Below, piece by piece: positions 35,926 to 44,126 of a stretch of 64,000 nucleotides of DNA (position 1 is its first letter; every line of letters starts with the position of its first letter). The position numbers were made by a program, and so were the translations under genes. The notes beneath the pieces are model-generated. The model made no database searches, was not told the DNA's origin, and was given only the letters and a program-made list of their open reading frames with translations. This DNA comes from Demequina aestuarii (GTDB lineage Bacteria; Actinomycetota; Actinomycetes; Actinomycetales; Demequinaceae), in NCBI RefSeq assembly GCF_000975095.1, contig NZ_BBRD01000001.1:238714-302713 (forward strand). The letters are read 5' to 3'.

Positions 35926-37419
35926 GTGTTCCCGTTCCTGACCATCCTCGTCGCCGTGCCGGTCGTCGGCGCCGTGCTGCTGTGGGCCCTGCCCGCATCG
36001 GCCCGCGGCCGCGCGCGCGAGATCGCTCTTGCGATCACCGGGCTCGAGCTCGCACTGTTCGCCGTCATGGCGCTGCAGTTCGACAAGTCCGATGCGGGCG
36101 CCTTCCAGTTCTCCGAGGTCTACTCGTGGATCCCCCAGATCGGCACCAGCTGGGCGCTCGGCGTCAACGGCTTGGGGCTGCTGATGATCGCGCTGTCCGT
36201 GATCCTGACGCCGCTGGCGATCCTCGCAGCCTGGCGTGAGGACAAGGACGAGTCGCGCCGACGTCACTACCTCGCGCTGATCCTGCTCAGCCTCGCATTC
36301 ATGGTCGGCATCTTCGCCGCGCGCGACGTCTTCCTGTTCTACGTCCTCTTCGAGGCGATGCTCATCCCGCTGTACTTCATGATCGGCGGCTTCGGAGGCG
36401 CCCAGCGTCGCTACGCGGCCGTCAAGTTCCTGCTGTACTCCCTGGCCGGCGGACTCATCATGCTGGTCGCGGTGGTGGCCCTGTACTTCGTGGGCCCCGG
36501 TGGCGACCAGGCGTTCCTGACCGACAACCTCTCAGGGCTGGACCTGCCGGTCACGACCGAGCGATTGATGTTCCTGGCGTTCTTCCTCGCCTTCGCGATC
36601 AAGGCGCCGATGGTGCCGGTGCACACGTGGCTGCCCGACGTCGCCGAGACCGCCCGTGCGGGCACCACCGCGCTGCTCGTGGCCGTCCTGGACAAGATCG
36701 GCACCTTCGGCATGATCACGCTGTGTCTCACGCTGTTCCCGGAGGCCGCCCGCTGGGCGGCTCCCGTGATCATCGTGCTGGCCGTGATCTCGGTGGTCTA
36801 CGGGGCGCTGCTGGCGATCGGCCAGCGCAACATGTTCCGTCTGGTCGCCTTCACCTCGGTGAGCCACTTCGGCGTGATGGTGCTCGGCATCTTCGCGTTC
36901 CAGGTGACGTCCATGGAGGGTGCGGCGTTCTACATGTTCAACCACGGACTGTCGACGGGTGCGCTGTTCCTGCTGGTCGGATTCCTGGTGTCGCGCTACG
37001 GGACCGCCGATGTCGACGCGTACGGCGGTCTCCAGAGGGTGATGCCGGTGTTCGCGGGCACCTTCCTGGTCGTCGGCCTCTCGGCGCTGTCGCTCCCGGG
37101 TCTGTCGCCGTTCGTGTCCGAGATCATGGTGTTCATCGGCGCCTACCCGGTGGCCGCTGCCGCGGTCATCGTCTCCGCCGTCTCCGTGGTCCTCGCTGCG
37201 CTGTACATCCTGCTGACATACAAGTCGGTGTTCACCGGCCCCGTCCGGGCAGACCTGGGGGAGGCGCGCGAGCTCACGCTGCGCGAGCGACTCGTCACCT
37301 GGCCGCTGGTGGGGCTCATGCTGCTGCTGGGCTTCCTGCCTGGCATCGCCATCGACTACCTGAGTGCGCCCGCGGCTGACGCGGTCGCCCAGGTCACCAT
37401 CGAGGAGGCCGGCGCGTGA
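35926..37419 (+). CDS. nuoM: NADH-quinone oxidoreductase subunit M
   Basis: A 497-residue antiporter-like subunit with about 14 transmembrane helices. FYVLFEAMLIPLYFMIG near residue 140 and KAPMVPVHTWLPDVAETARAG near residue 225 contain the conserved glutamate and lysine of the proton channel. It begins with GTG immediately after the nuoL stop and overlaps nuoN by 4 bp. Confidence 0.95.
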   Translation: MFPFLTILVAVPVVGAVLLWALPASARGRAREIALAITGLELALFAVMALQFDKSDAGAFQFSEVYSWIPQIGTSWALGVNGLGLLMIALSVILTPLAILAAWREDKDESRRRHYLALILLSLAFMVGIFAARDVFLFYVLFEAMLIPLYFMIGGFGGAQRRYAAVKFLLYSLAGGLIMLVAVVALYFVGPGGDQAFLTDNLSGLDLPVTTERLMFLAFFLAFAIKAPMVPVHTWLPDVAETARAGTTALLVAVLDKIGTFGMITLCLTLFPEAARWAAPVIIVLAVISVVYGALLAIGQRNMFRLVAFTSVSHFGVMVLGIFAFQVTSMEGAAFYMFNHGLSTGALFLLVGFLVSRYGTADVDAYGGLQRVMPVFAGTFLVVGLSALSLPGLSPFVSEIMVFIGAYPVAAAAVIVSAVSVVLAALYILLTYKSVFTGPVRADLGEARELTLRERLVTWPLVGLMLLLGFLPGIAIDYLSAPAADAVAQVTIEEAGA

Positions 37420-38996
37420 ACTTCGTGACCCCCGAGATCGCATGGGCGCCGCTGGCGCCGATCCTGATCGTGCTCGTGGCCGCATCGGCCGCCATCCTGA
37501 TCGAGGCGTTCATCCGCACGCCAGCGACCCGCCGCCTGGTGCAGCTGGCCGTGGCGCTGGTCGCGCTGGTCGCGGCGCTCGGCACCGCAGCGGTGCAATG
37601 GGCGCTCCTGGACGGCGCAGGCACGGTCGTCATGGATGGCATGATCACCGTCGACCGTCAGGCGCTTGCGTGGCAGTCGATGATCCTGGTGTTCGGCGTG
37701 CTGGGGATGATCCTCTTCGCCGCCCGCACTCGAGCCGGCGAGGAGTCGTTCACGCCGCTCGGATCGACGGCCCCGGGCTCGATCGAGGAGACGCTGGCGC
37801 GTCGCAAGGGCCTTCAGCTCACCGAGGTGTTCCCGCTCGGCCTGTTCGCGGTGGGCGGCATGATGCTGTTCACCTCGGTCACCGACTACATCTTCCTGTT
37901 CGTTGCGCTCGAGGTCTTCTCGCTTCCCCTCTACATCCTCGTGGCACTGTCCCGCCGCCGTCGCCTGCTGTCGCAGGAGGGTGCACTCAAGTACTTCCTG
38001 CTCGGGGCGTTCTCCTCCGCGATCTTCCTGTTCGGTGCCGCGCTGGTCTACGGTGCGACGGCCCACACCTCGTACTCCGCGGTCGCCTATGCGATGGAGC
38101 TCGGCGGAGCCAACGACGCGCTCCTCGTGACGGGTGCCGTGATGATCGTGGCCGGGCTGCTGTTCAAGATCGGCGCCGTGCCGTTCCACTCATGGACGCC
38201 CGATGCCTACCAGGGCGCGCCTACTCCCGTCACGGCCTTCATGGCGGCGGCCACCAAGGCCGCTGCCACCGCCGCGCTGCTGCGCATCATGTACACGTCG
38301 CTGCACCCGCTCGAGTGGGAGCTCAGCTGGTTGTTCTGGGCTGCGGCCATCGCCTCGATGGCGCTCGGCACCGTGCTCGCCCTCGTGCAGACGGACGTCA
38401 AGCGCATGCTGGCCTACTCCTCCGTGGCGCACGCCGGTTTCATCCTGGTGGCCTTCGCAGGGCTGGAGGGAGAGGCGCTCAGCGCGCTCCCGTTCTACCT
38501 CCTCGCGTACGGTCTGGCATCGATCGGCGCGTTCGCGGTGGTCACTCAGGTGCGTGAGCGCACCGAGGACGGCTCCGTCGGTGCCGAGGCGGTCCGGCTG
38601 GGCCAGTGGGCCGGCCTGGGCAAGCGCTCGCCGCTGCTGGCGGGTGCGATGAGCCTGTTCCTGCTGTCCTTCGCGGGCATCCCGCTCACCGCGGGATTCG
38701 TCGGGAAGTTCGAGGCGTTCTCCGCCGCGATCGCGGGCGGCGGCTGGCCGCTGGTGCTCATCGCGGTCGTCGCCTCCGCTGTCGCGGCCTTCTTCTACGT
38801 GCGCCTGGTGGTGCTGATGTTCCTCACGGACGTGCCCGAGGGCGCCGAGGACGACATCGCGGTCGAGGACAGCCCGCTCGTCCGGCTGGTGATCTGGGTC
38901 ACGGCGGTCGCCACCGTGCTTCTCGGCATCCTGCCCGCCGGCGCGCTCGGGCTGCTCGAGGACGCCGCCGTGCTGCTGGTCTCGCTGGGGGCATGA
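37416..38996 (+). CDS. nuoN: NADH-quinone oxidoreductase subunit N
   Basis: A 526-residue antiporter-like subunit, last of the complex I operon. FVALEVFSLPLYILVALSRR near residue 165 and FKIGAVPFHSWTPDAYQGAPTPVTAFMA near residue 250 are the NuoN signatures. The GTG/ATG junction overlaps the nuoM stop. Four bases after its stop the polyprenyl synthase gene begins, so the quinone side-chain gene is probably on the same transcript. Confidence 0.95.
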   Translation: MNFVTPEIAWAPLAPILIVLVAASAAILIEAFIRTPATRRLVQLAVALVALVAALGTAAVQWALLDGAGTVVMDGMITVDRQALAWQSMILVFGVLGMILFAARTRAGEESFTPLGSTAPGSIEETLARRKGLQLTEVFPLGLFAVGGMMLFTSVTDYIFLFVALEVFSLPLYILVALSRRRRLLSQEGALKYFLLGAFSSAIFLFGAALVYGATAHTSYSAVAYAMELGGANDALLVTGAVMIVAGLLFKIGAVPFHSWTPDAYQGAPTPVTAFMAAATKAAATAALLRIMYTSLHPLEWELSWLFWAAAIASMALGTVLALVQTDVKRMLAYSSVAHAGFILVAFAGLEGEALSALPFYLLAYGLASIGAFAVVTQVRERTEDGSVGAEAVRLGQWAGLGKRSPLLAGAMSLFLLSFAGIPLTAGFVGKFEAFSAAIAGGGWPLVLIAVVASAVAAFFYVRLVVLMFLTDVPEGAEDDIAVEDSPLVRLVIWVTAVATVLLGILPAGALGLLEDAAVLLVSLGA

Positions 38997-39000
38997 TCTG

Positions 39001-39996
39001 ATGGCGCTGCCGCTCGGCTCAGAAGCGCTCGAGACTGCGCTGACCCCGCGGCTCGCGATCGTCGAGGAGCGGCTGCGAGACGCAGTCGCGCAGTCGGATC
39101 GCCTGGCGCACGCCACGTCGCGTCACCTGGTGGATGCGGGGGGCAAGAGGCTCCGGCCGATGCTCTCCCTCCTGACGGCACAGCTCGGCGACGGTGCGCG
39201 TCCCGAGGTGCTCGACGCCGCGGTGGTCGTAGAGCTCACTCACCTGGCCACGCTGTACCACGACGACGTGATGGACTCCGCTCCCACCCGTCGCGGCGCG
39301 CCCGCCGCGCATGAGGTGTGGGGCAACTCGGTGGCGATCCTCACCGGTGACCTGCTGTTCGCGCGAGCGTCGCGCGTGGTCGCGGGGCTTGGCCCCGAGG
39401 CCGTGCGCATCCAGGCCGAGACCTTCGAGCGGCTGTGCCTCGGTCAGCTGCACGAGACCGTCGGCCCGGACGACGGCGAGGACCCGGTGGAGCACTATCT
39501 GCAGGTGCTTGCGGACAAGACCGGATCGCTGATCGCGACGTCTGCGCTCTTCGGCGCCAAGTTCGGCGGCTGCGATGTGCGCACCGTCGACGCCGTGACC
39601 CACTACGGCGAACTCGCCGGTGTCGCGTTCCAGTTGGCGGACGACGTCATCGATGTGCGTTCCGATGCGGAGACCACCGGCAAGACTCCCGGCACCGACC
39701 TCCGCGAGGGCGTGCCGACCATGCCCGTGCTGCTGCTGCGCCGCCGCGTCGCTGAGGGCAAGGGGACGCCCGCAGACGCCGCGCTGCTCGAGGTCATCGA
39801 CGGCGACCTCAGCGGGGACGAGGCGTTGACGGAGGCCGTGACCTCCCTGCGTGGCCACGAGGTCGTGGAAGAGACGAGCCAGTTGGCGCACGCGTGGGCC
39901 GGCCGTGCCAAGGACGCCATCGACGGGCTCCCCGAGGGCGACGTGAGGGACGCGTTGCTGACGTTCGCGGACGCACTGGTCGCCCGCGCTTCCTGA
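39001..39996 (+). CDS. Polyprenyl diphosphate synthase (trans, long-chain type)
   Basis: A 331-residue all-alpha prenyltransferase that condenses isopentenyl diphosphate units. The first Asp-rich motif is DDVMD in LYHDDVMDSAPTRRG near residue 82, and the second is LADDVIDVRSD near residue 215. The small residues before the first motif (TLYH) suggest a long product. Being 4 bp after nuoN and close to menA/menJ, it probably makes the menaquinone side chain, as the grcC-type enzymes do in mycobacteria. Chain length cannot be fixed from sequence alone. Confidence 0.88.
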   Translation: MALPLGSEALETALTPRLAIVEERLRDAVAQSDRLAHATSRHLVDAGGKRLRPMLSLLTAQLGDGARPEVLDAAVVVELTHLATLYHDDVMDSAPTRRGAPAAHEVWGNSVAILTGDLLFARASRVVAGLGPEAVRIQAETFERLCLGQLHETVGPDDGEDPVEHYLQVLADKTGSLIATSALFGAKFGGCDVRTVDAVTHYGELAGVAFQLADDVIDVRSDAETTGKTPGTDLREGVPTMPVLLLRRRVAEGKGTPADAALLEVIDGDLSGDEALTEAVTSLRGHEVVEETSQLAHAWAGRAKDAIDGLPEGDVRDALLTFADALVARAS

Positions 39997-40057
39997 GCCC
40001 ACCCCGCAGCGGCCGCCCTGCCTGGCCTGACGCGCATCGGCCCTCTCCGCCCCGACA

Positions 40058-40095
40058 CTGCGAACCACTCTCTGCGCGACACGCCGTGCGCCGGA
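40058..40095. repeat. Dispersed intergenic repeat, copy before the ECF sigma gene
   Basis: Matches the menB-menC gap repeat (14767-14806) in the blocks ACCACT, GCG and GACACGCCGTG and ends in CCGGA. It lies in the 286-bp gap after the polyprenyl synthase gene, which otherwise holds only the ECF promoter candidate. Confidence 0.5.
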
Positions 40096-40230
40096 GCCGA
40101 ATCGACCTCGCCTGCGGGGCGTCGGGTCAAGAAGTGGTGCGTAGTCTCAGCCAGGGAGAGCGGACAGGGGACTTGACCGGCTCGGCCCGCTCACTCCGGG
40201 CACCTCCCCACTGCCGCCACTGCCTGCCCC

Positions 40231-40254
40231 AACGGTTCGCCGACCGGCTCCGTT
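40231..40254 (+). promoter_or_regulatory. Candidate ECF-type promoter of the sigma factor operon
   Basis: AAC (40231-40233) and CGTT (40251-40254) are spaced 17 bp apart, the pattern of group IV sigma promoters, about 35 bp before the start codon. The flanks form an imperfect inverted repeat CCAACGG/CCGTTTGG. An autoregulated ECF operon would be expected to have such a site. Confidence 0.4.
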
Positions 40255-40289
40255 TGGCAGGGTAGAGAGAACACGGAGGGGGAGTGTCG

Positions 40290-40829
40290 ATGTCGTCGTG
40301 GGAGCCGCTGGTGGAGCAGTTGGTGCGTGAGCGCGGCCCGCGACTGACGGCCTACGCGGCGCTGTTGGTCGGGCGCGACGGCGACGCCGACGACCTGGTG
40401 CACGACGCCCTCGTCAAGGTGTTCTCGAAACGGCGCCGCCTCGCGAGCGTGAACGAGGCCGAGGCCTACGTGCGCTCCGCGATGCCGAGCATCGTGATCG
40501 ACCGCGCCCGCAGCGCCGCGAGCCGACGGCGTGCGGTGGACCGCGCCTTCGAACGAGGTCCCGTCCGCCCCGACCTCGAGGTCGGCCTCGACGTCCGGCG
40601 CGCGCTGCGCGAGCTGCCGCCGCGGGAGCAGGTGTGCGTGGTGCTGCGGTTCTTCGACGACCTGACGGTGCCACAGATCGCGGCCCGGCTGGGACTCGCG
40701 GACGGCACCGTCAAGCGCTACCTGCACGACGCGACCGCCACCCTGGCGCCGCTGCTGGACGTGACCGAGGACTGGGATGAGGAGCCGGTGACCGCAGACG
40801 TGGTCCCGGCCAGGGGAAGGGGACGATGA
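40290..40829 (+). CDS. ECF RNA polymerase sigma factor (SigE-family)
   Basis: A 179-residue group IV sigma factor with region 2 (LTAYAALLVGRDGDADDLVHDALVKVFS, N-terminal) and region 4 with its helix-turn-helix, LPPREQVCVVLRFFDDLTVPQIAARLGLADGTVKRYLHDA. It lacks regions 1 and 3. The ATG at 40290 is preferred because the GGAGGGGGAG ribosome-binding sequence lies 5 bases before it; the in-frame GTG at 40284 would overlap that sequence. It is coupled by a 4-bp overlap to a gene for a large membrane-anchored protein, likely its regulator. Confidence 0.87.
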   Translation: MSSWEPLVEQLVRERGPRLTAYAALLVGRDGDADDLVHDALVKVFSKRRRLASVNEAEAYVRSAMPSIVIDRARSAASRRRAVDRAFERGPVRPDLEVGLDVRRALRELPPREQVCVVLRFFDDLTVPQIAARLGLADGTVKRYLHDATATLAPLLDVTEDWDEEPVTADVVPARGRGR

Positions 40830-42370
40830 TGCGAGAGCTGCGAGAGGTGATCCACGAGGCATTTGCCGGGCACGCCCGCGCGCTGGGGGACGGTGGCGTG
40901 GAGGTCGCGCCGTCCACTGCGCTCGACGACATCCGTCGGCGCCGGACTCGGCGCTCGGTGGCCGCAGTCGGTGGAGCCGTGGCGGCCTCTGGCGCGATCG
41001 CGTTCGCAGCCATCGCCATCCCTGGGTCGGTGGACGGTGGCACCACCATCGCCGCACCTGGCGGCACCGCTCCCGCGCCCAGCGGCGACGCCCCCGCCTG
41101 GTGCTACCTCGACGACTATCCTGCTCCCAATCCGGATGCGTGGGGCCCGGCCGGCTTTGTGGGCCGCGTATACGCGAACTATGTCGACGAGGAGTTCGTG
41201 TACGTGTCGCCGGATGGCGACGTGCAGCACATGGAGCGCAGCGGCGACGGAGCCTACGATGCCCAGGGCCCCGGCGGCCGCACCATCACCGCCCATGTCG
41301 ATGGCGGCCTCACAGACGTGTTCACGCATCTTGCCATTGACTACTCCGACAATGGCAGCGCCGGTGGTTCGGCGTATCTCACCGACCCGGAGGGCCCCCG
41401 CCTGGGCTACGAGTGGACCACTGAGGCCCCCTCAGACGCGCCACCAGGGGTCAACCCCAAGCTGCTGATGGAAGTGCACACGAGCACACTGGGATTCGGT
41501 GGCACTGGTCTCGAACCATCCGTCGCTGGGGCCGATGCGGTGGTCGAGACGGTGTTCCGGTACGACGACGGCACCGAGGAGGCGGTGCGCATCGGTCGCG
41601 GGCATCCTGGAGCGAGCGTTCCGGAGTACGACGGCTTGGAGAGCGCCTCCATCAGGGCGACGCTGCCGGAGGGCGAGATCTACGAGATCACCTCGCAGTA
41701 CGATCCGACGCAGACCTACGAGGCTGCGTGCGGAGTGCCGGTCCCGCCCGTAGGCGACGACACTCGAGACGACATCGACCCGAGTTCAGATCCCGAGCGT
41801 GACGAGTACGTCACCGGTCCCTACCTCGAAGGTCCCGAGTCAGTGACCTTCCAGTGCCTCGCGGCAGTGCCCGAGGACCTCGTCGCCGAGCCCACGGTGC
41901 TCGAGCGCCAGAGCGGCACCTACTACGACGTCGAGGAGGCCGGGCTCGAGTTCGACTTCGGCGACGGCGGCTACATCCTCGGCGCTCCTGAGGAGATGTT
42001 CCCCGGTGTCGACGGACCCGGCCCCCAGTACTCGGGATGGGGCGGCGGTTGGTCCGATCAGACGGGCGATCCTCACGGCGTCGTCACCTATGAGGCGCTG
42101 ATCTGGGTCGATGAGGACGGCGCCATCATCGGTCGGCAGCAGCACGACGCCGACGACCGAGAGGGACTCGGGGGCGAGGACCTGTACTCGATCGGCGGCG
42201 GTGATGCCGGGGACCACCTCTGGTACATCGGCGACACCTCCGAGCTGGCGCTGCCGTGCGAGGGCGTCGACCCGGCCGAGGTCGAGAAGGCGGAGCTCGG
42301 TCTCATCTGGGGCTACGGACCGAGCGTCGACGACATGCGCTGGTCGGTGTTCTTCCCCGAGAGGGGCTAG
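40826..42370 (+). CDS. Large membrane-anchored protein coupled to the ECF sigma factor (possible anti-sigma or sensor)
   Basis: A 514-residue protein with a cytoplasmic N-terminus of about 47 residues (MMRELREVIHEAFAGHARAL...), one transmembrane helix (about residues 49-70, VAAVGGAVAASGAIAFAAIA) and a very acidic exterior region of about 440 residues. The exterior contains four cysteines (in PAWCYLDDY, EAACGVPVP, FQCLAAVP and LPCEGVD) and no family I recognise. It has no ZAS zinc motif, so anti-sigma activity is inferred only from topology and the ATGA overlap with the sigma gene. The stop shares a CTAG with the convergent permease gene. Confidence 0.7.
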   Translation: MMRELREVIHEAFAGHARALGDGGVEVAPSTALDDIRRRRTRRSVAAVGGAVAASGAIAFAAIAIPGSVDGGTTIAAPGGTAPAPSGDAPAWCYLDDYPAPNPDAWGPAGFVGRVYANYVDEEFVYVSPDGDVQHMERSGDGAYDAQGPGGRTITAHVDGGLTDVFTHLAIDYSDNGSAGGSAYLTDPEGPRLGYEWTTEAPSDAPPGVNPKLLMEVHTSTLGFGGTGLEPSVAGADAVVETVFRYDDGTEEAVRIGRGHPGASVPEYDGLESASIRATLPEGEIYEITSQYDPTQTYEAACGVPVPPVGDDTRDDIDPSSDPERDEYVTGPYLEGPESVTFQCLAAVPEDLVAEPTVLERQSGTYYDVEEAGLEFDFGDGGYILGAPEEMFPGVDGPGPQYSGWGGGWSDQTGDPHGVVTYEALIWVDEDGAIIGRQQHDADDREGLGGEDLYSIGGGDAGDHLWYIGDTSELALPCEGVDPAEVEKAELGLIWGYGPSVDDMRWSVFFPERG

Positions 42371-43305
42371 ACAGGCTTCGCCGGCTCGACGCGTGCCTCG
42401 CGGCGGCGCGGGCGCGCGCGCCAGCCGTCCACCGTGAGCACCACGAGTGCGACCCACACGAGGATGAAGCCGATCCACCGAGTCACCGGCATGGGCTCGC
42501 CGAAGTGCCAGACGGCCAGGATGAACATGAGGGTGGGCGCGATGTACTGCAACAGGCCAGTGACGTACAGCGGAAGCCGGCGGGCGCCGGCGGCGAACAG
42601 CAACAGCGCCCCGGCGGTGAATGCGCCGGTCGACCACAGCAGCACGTCGTGGCCGATCCCCAGTCCGGGCTCGCCGCGTGCCAAGAACGTGGCCTGGCCC
42701 GACTGGTGGATCCACGCGATCGCAGCCACCGCGACCGGCACCAGGACCGCGGTCTCGACCGTCAGGCCCGTGACGGCATCGACCTTGCCCCCCACCCGCT
42801 TCTTGATCAGGCCATACAGGCCGAAGGACGTCGCCAGCGCCAGGGCGATCCAGGGGAACTCCCCGAGGCCGAATCCGATCACGAGCACCGCGACCACGGC
42901 GATGCCGATGGCCACCAGCTGCAGTCGGCGGAGGCGCTCCCCCAGGAAGGCCACGCCGAGCGCCACCGTGAACAGCGGGTTGATGTAGTACCCGAGGGCC
43001 GCCGAGTTCACGTGGTCCGTCACGACGGCATACACATAGATGAGCCAGTTGATCGCGATGAACACGGCGGCCGCGCACAGGAGCAGCAGCGTGCGCCGGT
43101 CGGTCACGGCGGCCCGCAGGCGGGACCAGCCACCGATGACCGCGACGATCGCCGCGCATACCAGCACGGACCACAGCGCACGATGGGCCGTGATCTCGAC
43201 TGCGCCCGCCGGCTGGAGCGCGTGCATGAGCAGGGGGAAGCCGCCCCACATCAGGTACGCGCCGGCGCCGAAGGCGAGCCCGGACCTGCTGAGGGATTCG
43301 CTCAC
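42367..43305 (-). CDS. rarD: RarD-like EamA family transporter
   Basis: A 312-residue membrane protein with ten transmembrane helices and two EamA repeats. The opening GLAFGAGAYLMWGGFPLLMHAL and EITAHRALWSVLV, and FLGERLRRLQLVAIGIAV, match the RarD group, whose substrate is unclear (chloramphenicol sensitivity was described in Pseudomonas). The GTG at 43305 is chosen: it gives normal RarD length and has a CACAAT box 6 bases upstream. An ATG at 43392 would add 29 non-hydrophobic residues. Confidence 0.85.
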   Translation of the reverse strand: MSESLSRSGLAFGAGAYLMWGGFPLLMHALQPAGAVEITAHRALWSVLVCAAIVAVIGGWSRLRAAVTDRRTLLLLCAAAVFIAINWLIYVYAVVTDHVNSAALGYYINPLFTVALGVAFLGERLRRLQLVAIGIAVVAVLVIGFGLGEFPWIALALATSFGLYGLIKKRVGGKVDAVTGLTVETAVLVPVAVAAIAWIHQSGQATFLARGEPGLGIGHDVLLWSTGAFTAGALLLFAAGARRLPLYVTGLLQYIAPTLMFILAVWHFGEPMPVTRWIGFILVWVALVVLTVDGWRARPRRREARVEPAKPV

Positions 43306-43311
43306 CTCGCG

Positions 43312-43317
43312 ATTGTG
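43312..43317 (-). promoter_or_regulatory. Possible leaderless-type -10 box of the rarD-like gene
   Basis: CACAAT on the minus strand lies 6 bases before the GTG at 43305; the first base deviates from TANNNT. Confidence 0.35.
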
Positions 43318-43418
43318 CCACCGGGACAGGCCTCGAACGGCCGATGCGGGGGTGGCCCGCGCGTCCGGTGCCAGTGCGGGTGCGCCTGGCACCGCCTCTC
43401 GCGTCGGGAGCGTGCGGG

Positions 43419-44033
43419 TCAGTCGAGCGAGCGCCTCATCAGCACCCGGGGCTTGCCGCCGCCCTTGGAGCTGGTCTCGGCCGCCTTCGCGAAGCCGTGT
43501 CGTTCGAACAGGGACACGGTGCCCACGTAGGCCGACGCGACGTCGATGCGATCACCGCCGGTGTCCGCGGGGTAGCCCTCGATGAGGGTCGCTCCCCGGG
43601 AGCGCGCGTAGTCGACGGCGCCGTCGAGCAGCACGCCCGCGAGCCCCTGGCGACGGTGGCCGGCGCGGACGACGAAGCACACGACCGACCACACGGGCTC
43701 GTCATCGAGCCGAGGGATCACGCGCGAGTGGACGAGCCGGTGGTAGGCGGAGCGAGGCGAGACCGAGCACCAGCCCACCACCTCGCCATCGCGGTAGGCG
43801 AGCACGCCCGGCGAGATGTCCTCCCCGCAGAGGTCGTGCAGCACGTCGGCGCGCGCCCGGGCGGGCTGATCCTTGATGCGGGGATCGCCAGCGCTGATGC
43901 GCATGGCCAGGCACCAGCACGACGGTGTGTCGAGGCTCGTGGGGCCCAGGACGGTCCGGACGTCCGGCCACCGGTCCTGGGTCGCAGGCAGGACGCTGAA
44001 CGTGCCAGCACCCGTGCCCGTGTCGTCCTTCAT
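43419..44033 (-). CDS. GNAT family N-acetyltransferase
   Basis: A 204-residue acetyltransferase with the acetyl-CoA binding motif A in FVVRAGHRRQGLAGVLL near residue 120 (R/Q-x-x-G-x-A/G) and the preceding strand WSVVCFVVRAG. Substrate unknown. The N-terminal half contains three cysteines (SCWCLAM, LCGED) that are unusual for the family. The ATG has a -10 box 6 bases upstream. Confidence 0.85.
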   Translation of the reverse strand: MKDDTGTGAGTFSVLPATQDRWPDVRTVLGPTSLDTPSCWCLAMRISAGDPRIKDQPARARADVLHDLCGEDISPGVLAYRDGEVVGWCSVSPRSAYHRLVHSRVIPRLDDEPVWSVVCFVVRAGHRRQGLAGVLLDGAVDYARSRGATLIEGYPADTGGDRIDVASAYVGTVSLFERHGFAKAAETSSKGGGKPRVLMRRSLD

Positions 44034-44039
44034 GCGACC

Positions 44040-44045
44040 ACCCTA
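44040..44045 (-). promoter_or_regulatory. Leaderless-type -10 box of the GNAT gene
   Basis: TAGGGT on the minus strand lies 6 bases before the ATG at 44033. Confidence 0.5.
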
Positions 44046-44126
44046 GGGCGGTGCTCCGACACGGGCACGGGCGGCACCGCTCAGGTCAGCGGCGCGGACG
44101 GCTGCTCTCCGCCGCAGCGAGCCGCA

